Source of the DNA: Cherax quadricarinatus | Taxonomy: Eukaryota; Arthropoda; Malacostraca; Decapoda; Parastacidae | NCBI RefSeq assembly: GCF_038502225.1 | Contig: NC_091357.1 | Coordinates: 11,382,861-11,446,860, forward strand | Reading direction: 5' to 3' | Length of the DNA: 64,000 nt | Part shown: piece by piece, positions 1-11,468 of the stretch | Layout of the letters: every line of letters starts with the position of its first letter | Numbering within the stretch: the first letter of the stretch is position 1 | The notes under the pieces: generated by a model | The model's input: only the letters and a program-made list of their open reading frames with translations | What the model was told of the DNA's origin: nothing | Database searches by the model: none | Position numbers and translations under genes: made by a program

Positions 1-720
1 TATTTTTTGTTGGGTCCCTGGTCATGTCGACGTACAGGGCAATGAACAGGCAGACACTGCTGCGCGGTCAGCAGTACATGACCTACCAATTTCCTATAGA
101 GGTGTTCCATTTCTGGACTATTTTGCTACAATAGCTGCCCACCTTCGCGCTTGGTAACAAACTTCATTCTATTAAACCGAGCATAGGTTACTGGCCGTCT
201 TCTTGTCATCAGTGCCATGGTTGGGAGACCACTCTCTCCCGTCTTCGCATTGGCCACACTCATCTTACTCACGGGTATCTCATGGAGAGGCACCCTGTAC
301 CTCTCTGTGAGCAGTGTCAAGTTCCAGTATCGATTAGCCACATTCTGTTAGACTGCCCTCTCTATCAACGAGCACGCAGAATTTACCTCCAACGCCGTTT
401 TCGTTCTACTACTCTCTCTTTACCTTCCCTTCTTGCTGATGGACCCTCCTTTAATCCTGACTCTCTCATTGACTTCTTGACAACGACTGATTTACTCCAC
501 AAACTCTGATGATGATACCTTACGCACTCCCCTCAGCCCTTTCTAGCTCAGTCTCTTGCTGCCCTTTACCCTTTCACCATCCACTGCTCTTCTGTTATCC
601 GTAACCTATTACTCATCCACCTCGCTTTTGCCACCTGACGCCCTCGCTTCCTTCCTGCCCTGCAGCGCTGTATAGCCCTTGTGGCTTAGCACTTCTTTTT
701 GATTATAATAATAATAATAC
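1..720 (+). mobile_element. I-type LINE, 3' end fragment (RNase H C-terminus and 3' UTR)
   Basis: The + strand reads the end of an RNase H domain (motif CWVPGHVDVQGNEQADTAA near 17-75), then a C-terminal Cys/His segment ending LLDCPLYQ (about 330-365). The 3' UTR ends with GCTTAGCACTTC and a TAA-rich tail at about 700-720. The same protein appears on the - strand at 48,065-49,690 and 57,236-58,216, so this is one family. The reading frame is broken near 120-150, where about 50 bases are missing relative to the other copies. The left part lies outside the window. Confidence 0.85.
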
Positions 721-724
721 TGCG

Positions 725-840
725 CCTGTTCCCTTACGTTCCATTATGCCCGTGAGGGGGCACTTGATCCAAGGAATTTGATCTGGCTTACTATTCCTTG
801 AACTGAATCTGACTACCTCTCATTTCCTCAGGCACTGTGA
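725..840 (+). mobile_element. Diverged short SINE fragment
   Basis: The stretch contains the pattern 'aggaattTGATCTGGC...ccttgaactgaatctga...tttcctcaggcactgt'. This resembles the better preserved short SINEs at 55,918-56,060 and 56,101-56,252. It directly follows the LINE tail. Both ends are unclear and the match is only by eye. Confidence 0.4.
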
Positions 841-1539
841 TTTTTCATATTTGTTGACACTCATGACTTTCATTAGTTTCTTTTTTCTTGAAATACCAGA
901 CGTATACTGTGAATTTCATATAACCTGTAGTTACCAGCGGTCGCAATATACACAACCAGAAGCAAATATTACTACAGAAAAAGCGTCCTTCCTCCAAAAT
1001 TTCCACCAGTCAACTATAGTGATAATATAGCATTTATTGTGGTGGAGACGGAAAAAAAATAGAAAAGCTAGATACAGCGATTGATAAACAAGGGTCGAGG
1101 TCGACCGTTCGTCATTGTAGGAGCTGCCAGAAATCACCGGTTTCTTCAACACGCAAGTTATACTTTTGTATCAATCAAATCACATATTACTCGGGTATAT
1201 AATTTCCAGTAGATCCTTCATGTGTTAGCCCAAATCACCGACCAGTGTGTTTTAAATAAGCGACCCACTGATCAGATCAGATCGACTGGTCCGAACCCTT
1301 GACTGGTTTCAAACGGTTTCATTGGACAATAAAGCAGACTGTAAACGGATGGGGTTGTAGGTGCCCTTATAAACACAAACATTAAATATATATCAGGAAC
1401 GTGCACGGTAAGCTGTCCAATATACAAAAACAGTTAGAAACAGAAATACAAATAGCTAGAGCTTCATTTAAGGAGGTTATTAATAGAATATTCAAGAGGT
1501 TGCTAGTAGAATTGCAGTAAATCAACCATTCAAATCATT
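841..1539. other. No gene seen; probable LINE 5' flank or 5' UTR
   Basis: I see no coding potential, RNA gene or clear repeat. The last 100-150 bases before 1,540 may be the 5' UTR of the CR1-like LINE that follows, but its 5' end cannot be fixed from one copy. Confidence 0.4.
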
Positions 1540-2727
1540 ATGAAGCTGTGTGTAGTCTGTGGTCAGTCAAACAAACGGGCTTCCACATGGATAAATTGTC
1601 ATTTTTGTGGAAATTGGTGTCACGCCCCTTGTGCAGATATCCAAGAACTAGCTACAAGCAGTGTTAAAACAGGGAAATGTTTTTGGGTATGCCCAAATGA
1701 GATAAATCTGTGGACTAAAATCACAAGGGTATTAAAAGAGGACAACATCAAAGCTGCTTTCATAGATAACCTGGAAGCTTTCTACAACAGATAGGAACAT
1801 AAAAAGTCTGTGCTGAATGGTACTGCCCTTGATACTGGCCATGTAGTCAGAAACTGTAAGGCTGGAGATGAAGTCCTGGTAGTCAGTAAATGTGGGGCTG
1901 ATAGTGCTGTCCTGGGAGACAGTAATGGTGAAGCTGGAGGTGCTGTCCTGGGAGACAGTAATGGTGAAGCTGGAGATGCTGTCCTGGGAGACAGAAATGG
2001 TGAAGCTGGAGATTTTGTCCAGGTAGTCGGGAACTATACGCAGGAAGGAATACATATAATTGACCTCATAGGGGACAGGAGCCATAGTAGGGAAATAAGT
2101 GTAGTCAAAGATAAGATAAAACTAATATTGCAAACTAGAAATACTGCAGGAAATAGCAAACAAGAGGACTCCACTAGCAATAGTGAGGATATATTACCAA
2201 AAACAACTGGTGGGAGCTCCATTGTTGGTGCTAGGGAGGATAGAAGTAAGACAGGGAAACATGCACCAACAGGGAATACAGTCACAGAAACCCAAGGCAA
2301 ACGGAAACCAAGCCTGTGCACATGCTATGCACTTGGTATCTGCTGGCATGGGAAATCTGGAAAAACAGATGGGACGTGCAACTATGACCACCCTAGAAAA
2401 TGCCATGCCCATATGACAACAGGAAAATGCAAACTCCCTTCCTGTAAGCTTTTTCACCCTGAACTGTGTACCTCTTCAGTACAGGAAAGACTGTGCTATA
2501 ACTTAAATTGCCAGGCATACCATCTAAAGGGGACAAAAAGATACAAAACATCCAGGCCATGGGAAAACCTGGGTAGCCACAGCCACTCAAGAGGGAGAGG
2601 TTTTTTAGTGCCAGGAAGGAAAAAAAACTGGCAGGAAATGGCAGAAATCGTACACCAAATCCAGTCATTCCTGGAGTGGAACCACAGTCGATGGCCTCCA
2701 CTCCAAACCAACAGATACAGATACTAA
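1540..2727 (+). pseudogene. LINE ORF1: PHD-like finger, 12-residue repeats, three CCCH fingers
   Basis: Two open stretches, 1,540-1,794 and 1,810-2,727, are in the same frame and separated by an in-frame TAG at 1,792-1,794, so this is one ORF1 with a premature stop. The first 60 residues show a PHD-like pattern (CVVC, CHFC, WCHAPC, FWVC), although the final Cys pair is incomplete. The second part has a 12-residue repeat of the GDSNGEAG(G/D)AVL type repeated about three times (1,905-2,015). It then has three CCCH fingers: CYALGIC...CNYDH, CHAHMTTGKCKLPSCKLFH and CTSSVQERLCYNLNCQAYH. ORF1 proteins of CR1-group LINEs bind nucleic acid, and PHD fingers occur in some of them. The added CCCH array suggests RNA binding, which is an inference. 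The ORF overlaps the start of ORF2 by about 50 bases. Confidence 0.7.
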
Positions 2728-5700
2728 TACCGGAAAAAAAATCCCCCCCCAGTACCAACAATACCACCAGTCCGATAACATTCTTCTTTGCAAATATACA
2801 GGGTCTAAAGCCAGCAACAAACAACAAAATACCTTTCATCCGTGGACTGCTTGCAGAGGCAAAGGCAATGTTCGCGGCTTTCACTGAGACCCACATAAAG
2901 GATCACTTGGACAACGAAATATGGATCCCAGGTTACAACCTATACAGATGTGACAGAGTGAACAGGCAAAAGGGGGGGGGGGGGGGGTTGGCCTGTACAT
3001 TGCAGAGTCACTTGTTTGCACAGAACTGCTTAATGCCTCAAATGATGTAGTGGAAGTTTTAGCAGTAAAGGTCGAGAACCAAAACCTAGTCATTGTGGTA
3101 GTCTACAAGCCTCCGGATGCAACATCCCAGCAATTCCAGGAACAGCTGTTAAAAATTGACCACTGTCTGGAAAATCTTCCAGCTCCTGCACCCAACATCT
3201 TGCTCCTGTGGGATTTCAACTTAAGGCACCTAAAATGGAGGAATATAGCAAATAATATTGTTGCAGTAATAACACCAGGAGGCAGCTCTGATGAAAACTC
3301 ACACTCACACGAGCTTTTAAATCTCTGCACAAAATTCAATTTAAACCAGCAAATAATAGAACCTACTAGACTGGAGAATACACTAGACCTCATCTTCACT
3401 AACAATGATGATCTGATAAGAAATGTCACCATATCAAAAACAATATACTCAGATCACAACATAATTGAGGTTCAGACATGTATGCGTGGAGCCCCAGACC
3501 GACATAATGAGACTAGTCACGAGGGAGCATTTACCAAATTCAACTTCAATAACAAAAACATAAAGTGGGACCAAGTAAACCAATTCCTAACCGATATAAG
3601 TTGGGAAGATATACTAAGCAACACAGACCCCAACTTATGCCTAGAACAGATTAACTCGGTGGCACTCGATGTTTGCACAAGGCTTATTCCTCAAAGAAAA
3701 AGGAGGAGTAGATGTAAAATAGAAAGAGACAGGCGCTCCCTTTACAGGCGACGGAAAAGAATAACAGAGCGGCTAAAAGAGGTCAATATATCTGAAATGC
3801 GTAGGGAGACACTGGTCAGAGAAATAGCAAGCATCGAACTTAAGCTAAAAGAATCCTTTAGGAGTCAGGAATCGCGGGAAGAACTAAAAGCCATAAATGA
3901 AATCGAAAGAAACCCAAAGTATTTCTTCTATGCCAAATCAAAATCGAGAAAAACGTCCAGTATTGGGCCCCTACTTAAACAAGATGGGTCCTAAACAGAT
4001 GACAGCAAGGAAATGAGTGAGCTACTCAAGTCCCAGTATGACTCAGTTTTTAGCAAGCCGCTAACCAGACAGAGTCGAAGATCAAAATGAATTTTTTATG
4101 AGAGAGCCACAAAATTTGATTAACACAAGCCTATGCGATGTTATCCTGACGCCAAATGACTTTGAACAGGCGATAAATGACATGCCCATGCACTCTGCCC
4201 CAGGGCCAGACTCATGGAACTCTGTGTTCATCAAGAACTGCAAGAAGCCCCTATCACGAGCCTTTTCCATCCTATGGAGAGGGAGCATGGACACGGGGGT
4301 CGTCCCACAGATACTAAAAACAACAGACATAGCCCCACTCCACAAAGGGGGCAGTAAAGCAACAGCAAAGAACTACAGACCAATAGCACTAACATCCCAT
4401 ATCATAAAAATCTTTGAAAGGGTCCTAAGAAGCAAGATCACCACCCATCTAGAAACCCATCAGTTACACAACCCAGGGCAACATGGGTTTAGAACAGGTC
4501 GCTCCTGTCTGTCTCAACTATTGGATCACTACGACAAGGTCCTAAATGCACTAGAAGACAAAAAGAATGCAGATGTAATATATACAGACTTTGCAAAAGC
4601 CTTCGACAAGTGTGACCATGGCGTAATAGCGCACAAAATGCGTGCTAAAATAATAACAGGAAAAGTCGGTCGATGGATCTATAATTTCCTCACTAACAGA
4701 ACACAGAGTAGTAGTCAACAGAGTAAAGTCCGAGGCAGCTACGGTGAAAAGCTCTGTTCCACAAGGCACAGTACTAGCTCCCATCTTGTTCCTCATCCTC
4801 ATATCCGACATAGACAAGGATGTCAGCCACAGCACCGTGTCTTCCTTTGCAGATGACGCCCGAATCTGCATGACAGTGTCTTCCATTGCAGACACTGCAA
4901 GGCTCCAGGCGGACATCAACCAAATCTTTCAGTGGGCTGCAGAAAACAATATGAAGTTCAACGATGAGAAATTTCAATTACTCAGATATGGTAAACATGA
5001 GGAAATTAAATCTTCATCAGAGTACAAAACAAATTCTGGCCACAAAATAGAGCGAAACACCAACGTCAAAGACCTGGGAGTGATCATGTCGGAGGATCTC
5101 GCCTTCAAGGACCATAACACTGTATCAATCGCATCTGCTAGAAAAATGACAGGATGGATAATGAGAACCTTCAAAACTAGGGAGGCCAAGCCCATGATGA
5201 CACTCTTCAGGTCACTTGTTCTATCTAGGCTGGAATATTGCTGCACACTAACAGCACCTTTCAAGGCAGGTGAAATTGCCGACCTAGAAAATGTACAGAG
5301 AACTTTCACGGTGCGCATAACGGAGATAAAACACCTCAATTACTGGGAGCGCTTGAGGTTCCTAAACCTGTATTCCCTGGAACGCAGGAGGGAGAGATAC
5401 ATGATTATATACGCCTGGAAAATCCTAGAGGGACTAGTACCGAACTTGCACACGAAAATCACTCACTACGAAAGCAAAAGACTTGGCAGACGATGCACCA
5501 ACCCCCCAATGAAAAGCAGGGGTGTCACTAGCACGTTAAGAGACCATACAATAAGTGTCAGGGGCCCGAGACTGTTCAACTGCCTCCCAGCACACATAAG
5601 GGGGATTACCAACAGACCCCTGGCAGTCTTCAAGCTGGCACTGGACAAGCACCTAAAGTCAGTTCCTGATCAGCCGGGCTGTGGCTCGTATGTTGGTTTG

Positions 5701-5784
5701 TGTGCTGCCAGCAGCAACAGCCTGGTTGATCAGGCTCTGATCCACCAGGAGGCCTGGTCACAGACCGGGCCGCGGGGGCGTTGA
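2676..5784 (+). pseudogene. LINE ORF2: AP-endonuclease plus reverse transcriptase, frameshifted
   Basis: ORF2 starts inside ORF1 in another frame. The endonuclease segment carries FFFANIQGLKP, TETHIKDH, LLWDFNL (normally GDFN, so the Gly is lost) and SDHNIIEV. A run of 16 G at 2,972-2,987 causes the first frameshift. A TAA at 3,992-3,994 and a frame change before 4,098 follow. The RT has DFAKAFDKCDHG (about 4,600), then a frame change near 4,745, then VPQGTVLAPILF and FADDA (about 4,845). The C-terminus ends with a LFNCLPAHIRG-type segment, followed by the repeated-tail 3' end. The order of domains and the motifs make this a clear LINE ORF2. At least four disruptions make it non-functional. 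Confidence 0.85.
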
Positions 5785-5820
5785 CCCCCGGAACTCTCTC
5801 CAGGTAAACTCCAGGTAAAC

Positions 5821-5825
5821 AGCTG
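5821..5825 (+). repeat. Target-site duplication, left (AGCTG)
   Basis: AGCTG lies directly before the left LTR and is repeated at 12,173-12,177 directly after the right LTR. Five bases is the expected length for BEL/Pao elements. Confidence 0.85.
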
Positions 5826-6513
5826 TGTGGAAAATTACATTTATCTGAATGTATCATTATGTACATAACAGTAAATATACACAGATAATTATTATTTATC
5901 AGTTAGACAAGTAGGAATTTGGGACACGGTCGCAAAAAATGTCCCCCTTCGATACCTACCACTGTCATATCCACAAGTTGCTCTGGACCAATTAATTATA
6001 AATGAAATATACATCACCAGGAATGCTGGTAAATATATAAATTTGTGGACTGTATATTAAAAATAATAAATGATTATATGTACACATATACATAACAGAA
6101 GGAGAATATCTTAAAAATCACTCGCCAATTTAATTGGAGATTAAGTTGTATCATACTCAGAAAACCTCACTGTCTATACATGAAAATAACAACTGGCCAG
6201 AGTTATAACATAACAGACTTATCTGAGTTTCCTGGAGTTGTCCTGTCCTGTCGCCTGATATCTCAAGTTATGCAGGAATGCACATCCAACAATTTGAGAG
6301 GTGTCAGCCCAATTTTAACCTCTAGAGCACGAAAATTCCTTCCCATTACACTAATGTTGTATCTAATTCAAATTAACAATGGCGACTCTTTCTGCTCAGA
6401 TGCAGGTCCAGTTTCCCATTTTCCATAATATAATTCTTTTAAATACTACAGTATGGCCATCTATTTACATATAACTACTGTATTTCTGGAAAATATATAC
6501 AGTATTTTCCACA
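5826..6513 (-). repeat. BEL/Pao 3' LTR (left copy)
   Basis: Starts TGTGG and ends CCACA, and matches 11,469-12,172 over its length. It lacks a 12-base stretch present in the other LTR (around 11,945) and has other small indels. In the element's orientation this is the 3' LTR. Confidence 0.93.
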
Positions 6514-7015
6514 CTGCGGCCGGGCAGAGTTTGTTGCTAAATGACTCAAATTGCTCATTTGGCAATGGTGGAGGACCTGGGTACATATAGGATCTGGCAT
6601 CCACACGGCGACATATTACACAAGATTTAATCGCCCTTTTTACACTTTGCCGTCCTTGTGGAATCCAGAAAGTTTCCCTAATACAATTTAAGGTATCTTG
6701 TACCCCACCATTCATTACATTTTTATGGGCATTTAGCACAATTAAATTTGTTAGATGATGAGTTTTGGGCAGTAAGATAGGGTGTTTAGCATAATCACCC
6801 AATTCAGCATTTTGTAACCTACCTCTGCACCTAATTACATTGTTCTCTAAATACAGTCCCAATTTCTCTATTATGGAACCTTTCACAATTTTTCTTTCCA
6901 TCATCAATTTAATCTCATTTCCATAGATTTCCTCCGGTACCCTCTTTATCCAATATTCAAGAGGATGTGAAAACTTAAATGAAATATTCATCTTGTTAAG
7001 AAATTTAAACACCAA
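6514..7015 (-). pseudogene. BEL/Pao pol end: integrase zinc (H2C2) domain, truncated
   Basis: The open frame includes a segment around LLPKTHHLTNLIVLNAH, then GGVQDTLNCIRETFWIPQG and CVICRRVDAR. This is the H2C2 zinc-binding and linker region that precedes the integrase DDE core in BEL/Pao and Gypsy elements. After PGPPPLPNEQ only about 15 residues follow before the frame runs into the LTR. The whole DDE core is absent. The 16 bases next to the LTR are GC-rich and not a polypurine tract. Confidence 0.85.
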
Positions 7016-7154
7016 CTTTGATTAGTTTGGGTAAAGAAGAATACCTGTTTATATCAATGGCTAAGGGAGGACAAACTATTGGAGCAGTGGTCACAGTAAT
7101 TTCGACAGGAGCAATATACGCCTTTTGTACAGGCCAATTAGCTTTATTTACCAA

Positions 7155-8359
7155 CTAGCTTGGTCCTTTAAACCATGATACAGCATTTACAAATTTAGCA
7201 TAAGGTAAACCTTGAGACAAGAAATCAGCTGGATTCTCCTCACCAGGTATATGATTAAATGTTAACATATGCTGACCCAAACTATTATACTTCTCTTGCA
7301 TCTGATTAATTTCAGCGACTCTGTTTTGTACGTACACAATTTTATTGTTTCCATTACAAATCCATTGTAAGGATACCTCATTATCAGACCAAATTACAGT
7401 GTCGCTAATATTGATCTCATGCAACTTATTTCTTATATAATTAGCTAATTTGACACCTACATAAATGGCTGTTATTTCCAACAGGCAAAGTACGTGATTT
7501 AATTGGAGACACTTTAGCCTTAGACATAACAAGAGAAATAACACTATTACATTGAAGGTAAGCAACTGCTCCATATGCCAATTTTGAAGCATCACAAAAA
7601 AATGTGGAGTACATTTTTCCCATTTGGATTGGCCACCTGGCGTGGGAACTCCAACATTGGAATTTTCTCATAATCACCAATTAATTCATCCCACCTGTTA
7701 ATGAATTCCTCAGGTAGAATTTCATCCCAAGCACATTTAAGTTTCCATGCTTCCTGAATTAATAATTTCCCTCTTATAGTAAGGGGTGACACTAAACCTA
7801 GTGGATCAAAACATTTGGAAACTTCAGCAAGCAAAACTCTCTTAGTTAATTTATTGGGCATACTGTAATTATTAGGTTTTAACATTAACAAATCTCTCTC
7901 AGTATCCCAAGTTAAACCCAATACATTACTACATTTTGGCACTTCATCTCCACGGTAATCTTTACCTATTTTGTCCTTTAATTTGGACGAATTACTATTC
8001 CATTCCCTCAGAGGCATATTTGCACTTTGCATTATTTCATTAGCCTCTCCATAAGTCATTAACAGTTCCTCTTCAGTTGATGTCACACCCAGGAAATTGT
8101 CCACATAAAATTGTTTGCTCATTACTTTACTCAATGGACTTCCCATACATTTAAGGTGTGCATTTATCGTCGCTTGAAGTAGGAACGGACTGGATGTAGC
8201 ACCAAATAATACGCTCCTAAAGCGAAAGGTTTTCAGAGGGCTAAGCGAGTCACTAGGATTCTCAGGCCATAAGAAGCAGGTACAATTCCGGTCAGCCTCT
8301 TGTAAACCCACTCTTAGGAAAGCTTTACTTATGTAAGCCGTAAAGGCATAATTCTTCAC
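7155..8359 (-). pseudogene. BEL/Pao pol: reverse transcriptase palm to RNase H
   Basis: The frame from 8,359 to 7,592 reads RT motifs: AYISKAFLRVGLQ, where the usual catalytic Asp of the (A)DI-KAFLQ motif is Tyr; FRSVLFGATSSPFLLQATI; QFYVDNFLG (active-site box); then CFDPLGLVSPLTIRGK, typical of the A17/BEL segment. Two other frames continue into RNase H: SKLAYGAVAYLQ (7,560-7,620), VIWSDNEVSLQWI (7,360-7,400) and HIPGEENPADFLSQG (7,195-7,245). Frame changes near 7,600 and 7,150 and the Asp-to-Tyr change indicate a dead enzyme. Confidence 0.88.
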
Positions 8360-8379
8360 CCTGAAATTTAATAAGATAT

Positions 8380-8875
8380 CTCCTATTTTTTCCGTCTTTC
8401 AACTAGGTACATTTTTGTTACTTCTGGCACTACAATTAAACAATCCTCAAAGGAGTGGTCTTAGAATCCTTCTTCACTCCGTGATGTGGCAAATAGTGAC
8501 CATAAATTTTGGCTTGCTCAGGAGGTACCTCTTCTATAAATTTATTAATTAACTGCTCAGCAATTATATCATTATAGCAGTTAACAATTCTGGTGTCTTA
8601 CTCAGTTCGCAGAGCTGAGCCTTTAATTGTCCATATGCCATTCTGTAATTAGTGGGCAATTCTGGATGGTTCAGTCTCCACGGAAGTCGTACCCAGTATT
8701 GTCCAGATTCAAATTTTACATCTCTCAGGTATTGCTCCTGAGTTAAAGAATTGTCTGGACTTTGTTCATTTACATTTATTCCAATGCTGTCTAATTCCCA
8801 CAATTTATGCACTGGCTCAACACCATCCTCTATGGAAGAATTATACTGGGGTACGATTTCATGAGTAAGACACAC
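8380..8875 (-). pseudogene. BEL/Pao pol: linker between protease and RT
   Basis: This has the same frame as the protease. It includes a VHKLWELDSIGI-type motif and SGQYWVRLPWRLNHPELPTNY, which are typical of the BEL/Pao region just before the RT fingers. Frame changes and stops between 8,375 and 8,565 damage the start of the RT. The remnant there still shows YGHYLPHHGVKKDS, the usual lead-in to RT. Confidence 0.75.
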
Positions 8876-8902
8876 AGTTATGGTATTTGTAGTTTCCTCT
8901 AG

Positions 8903-9502
8903 TCATGAATTATTATTACGAGGAATCCTACCATACATTACCTGGCCTCCTGCAGTCTTCAAAAGGGTGACACCACATTTCTTTACCATACCCTTTACAA
9001 AGGAGGCATAATAGTCACTACCTATCAAAATATTTATTGGGCCTACAGAATCATCACTTACACCAGAAGGTGCTAAATTTACATTATGTGAAAGTCTTTC
9101 TGTAGCTTTACTAAGCCCTACTGTAGACATTTTCTCTGGAAGTCTATCTACAATTACTGCATTAACACGTTTTTTCTCATTGCCCAACCTGACAGTTACA
9201 TAAACAGTGTCATACAATTGAGCCCTTTTATCCGAGAGAAAACCAGATAATTTTAAAGTTGTGGGATCTCCCATCTGTACTTTCATACCATCAAGACATT
9301 TACGTTTTATGAAAGTACGCTGGGATCCCTGGTCCAATAATGCATTTACATTTTTTGATTTATGCCTTTTATCATCAATTTTTACCTGTAACACAGGTAA
9401 GGCTACTTCAGCAAAACCATCATTATTAACATTAGCAGCAATTTTTACATTAGCCACTGTTGTCAGGATTGTCAACATTATCATTATTATCAACATTATC
9501 AT
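8903..9502 (-). pseudogene. BEL/Pao aspartic protease (retropepsin-like)
   Basis: The frame shows ALLDQGSQRTFIKRK, the D-x-G active-site box of BEL/Pao proteases, then LKLSGFLSD and NILIGSDYYASFV, the second conserved block of this family (ILIG-D-Y). It overlaps the end of gag by about 50 bases in a different frame, which fits a gag/pol frameshift arrangement. It ends in a stop at 8,903-8,905 before the linker. Confidence 0.85.
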
Positions 9503-10883
9503 ATAGACCTTTACACATGACTATATGGTGTCTTCCCTTGTGACATTGATAACAGAAGTTTAATTTGGCATAACAATCCTTTACATTGTGATTACCCAAA
9601 CACCTGATGCATCTGTCAAGTTCCTCCAATCTTTCAACTTTATCATTCCATGAATTGTATGCATTGCAATTCTTAGAAAAATGAATACCCTTGCAGAAGA
9701 GACGATCTATCTTTTCTTTGACTGGTTTCTTATTAACTGGGCTACTCTTAGGAGGGTACTTATTCTTCTTACCTTGTGGAGAATCATTATTTCTGATTCC
9801 TGCTAATTGATATGCATGTATGCAACTCTTTTTAGGAAATGAATTTTGATTATTAACATTGGGATAATTTCTCCCTTTGTGAAACTTGACAGATACCTCA
9901 GAGTTATTGTGTGTTGCATCTTTAAAATGAGTTAGTTGGCTGGTCTGCAACTGCACAATTAATTCTTGTAGACCTAGTCTTATTTCCTCCAGACCAAAAT
10001 AACCCTTGTGATACTTGTTCGAAAACCATTCAAGTGTTTTACAGCTGAATTTATTCTGTACTTTGGCACTCAATAACCAGTCTGATTCCTTCAGATTATA
10101 TTTATTACTTCAAGTTTTGAGAGTGCTCTCCAGTTTAACTCTAAACTGCTGTAAACCTTTGTAAGTGTGATCTGGAGATTTTAAATTAACAATGATATTC
10201 ACTAGATCCAACCTACTTTGTTCTATATTACCAAAAGTGACCTTCAACAAGTCAACTGCTTCTTTGTAAGAATCATCTACATTGGGAAAGGCTTGTATGA
10301 GTATGTGAGCATCTCCTCTTACCTGTCCTTTTAGGTAAAATAATTTAGTTACACAGGCTAGGTCACTTCTGTCATGCACAGCTGCTTTAAAAATTGACCA
10401 AAATTCCTCCTAATTTTCTCCAGGATTAAATACAGGTAAACATTGCTCTGGGAGTTTTGGCAAAGACATATTATTTGTTGGAGCAGACTGATTAACTGCC
10501 TGGTTTACACATTTTAATTTATTCAAGGCCTGGCTTTTACAAGAAAGAATCTTTTCCTCTAATTCACAATACTGATTTATCATAAGATCTACTTCAGTCT
10601 CATCTACACAGTTTACTAATAAATCTCCTTCATATTTGTTGTAATATAATTTGTATGAATCATATCTATTCCCTAAAGCATCTAAATAAAATTTTAAATC
10701 ATCAGTATTTACAGTTTCTTGATTCATTAATTCCAAGCACTTATTATATGCCTTGGTTACATGATCTTTTCTAGCCTGTAGTGATGCTTTCTTTACTCTG
10801 TATTCCATATGTTTGTCTTCTATATTAATTTCCTCATTTTCAGCCATGATGCAATGTATTAAATTCAACTTTATTAATAACAC
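9450..10883 (-). pseudogene. BEL/Pao gag with two in-frame stops
   Basis: Three open stretches (10,883-10,410, 10,379-10,110, 10,073-9,450) share one frame and are separated by in-frame stops. The likely start is the second Met (MAENEEIN, near 10,847). The middle contains a capsid-like block (ACVTKLFYLKGQVRGDA and YKEAVDLLKVTFGN) typical of BEL gag. The C-terminal part has Cys/His knuckles: LFCKGIHFSKNC, CIRCLGNHNVKDC and CYQCHKGRHHIVMC. It would form the particle that packages element RNA. The two stops make this copy defective. Confidence 0.85.
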
Positions 10884-10959
10884 TGATTACAACTTACAAC
10901 ACTGGTACAACTTACCTTTGAATAAATCCTAGCTACTTGAGCTTAGCAATTACATGTAA

Positions 10960-11340
10960 GAAAATTATATAAATTTTAAATGTACATTAATACAAACCTT
11001 TAGCCAGCCTTGGCTTATCAAAATTATTATTATACAAATTAACATAAATCCTTGCCAGAATTTGGCATAGCAAAATTAATATTACTAACATTAATATTAG
11101 TTACACTTGGCTTATCAATTACACATACACTGATATAAATCTTGGCCAGAATTATCAAATTAATATTATACAAATACATTAATATAAATCCTAGCCACTT
11201 TGGCTTTGCAAAATTAATATACACATTAATATAATTAACTACACTTGGCTTATCAATTACACATACACTTATACACATTAATATAATCTTTAGCCACACT
11301 TGACTCATCCAAATTAATATTGTAATAATTATAATCCACT
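10960..11340 (-). repeat. AT-rich imperfect tandem repeats in the BEL/Pao leader
   Basis: Between gag and the 5' LTR there are repeated phrases such as ACTTGGCTTATCAA, TAATATAAATC and ATTACACATACACT, with several imperfect copies of roughly 60-130 bases. This is a leader-region minisatellite of the element and encodes nothing recognisable. Confidence 0.6.
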
Positions 11341-11468
11341 ACACATTAAGTAAATTTGTGAACTTAACATCTACCTCCTGTCATTTCACATATAATTATT
11401 AAGTAATTAACTAATTAATGACTTCACTAATTACCTCCGGTTCAAGAACGACCAACGGGCAAATTAAA

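Larger units (their letters stand above)
1440..5820 (+). mobile_element. CR1-like non-LTR retrotransposon, near full length, inactive
   Basis: ORF1 (zinc fingers) and ORF2 (endonuclease plus reverse transcriptase) are followed by a short 3' UTR ending in the repeated tail CTCCAGGTAAA (about 5,798-5,820). CR1-group elements typically lack poly(A) and end in short repeats, and that is what is seen. Several frameshifts and stops make it inactive. A truncated sister copy lies at 14,747-15,625 and a tail fragment on the - strand at 19,115-19,195. A BEL/Pao element sits directly against its 3' tail. The 5' boundary is approximate. Confidence 0.8.

Noticed and set aside
10960..11340. CRISPR-like or satellite array
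   Set aside because: Units are imperfect and variable in length without unique spacers of constant size, and they lie in the leader of the BEL/Pao element.
11430..11468. tRNA primer-binding site next to the BEL/Pao 5' LTR
   Set aside because: A TGG box occurs about 13 bases inside the LTR edge on the - strand, but the following bases do not form a convincing tRNA 3' end by eye, so no feature was called.
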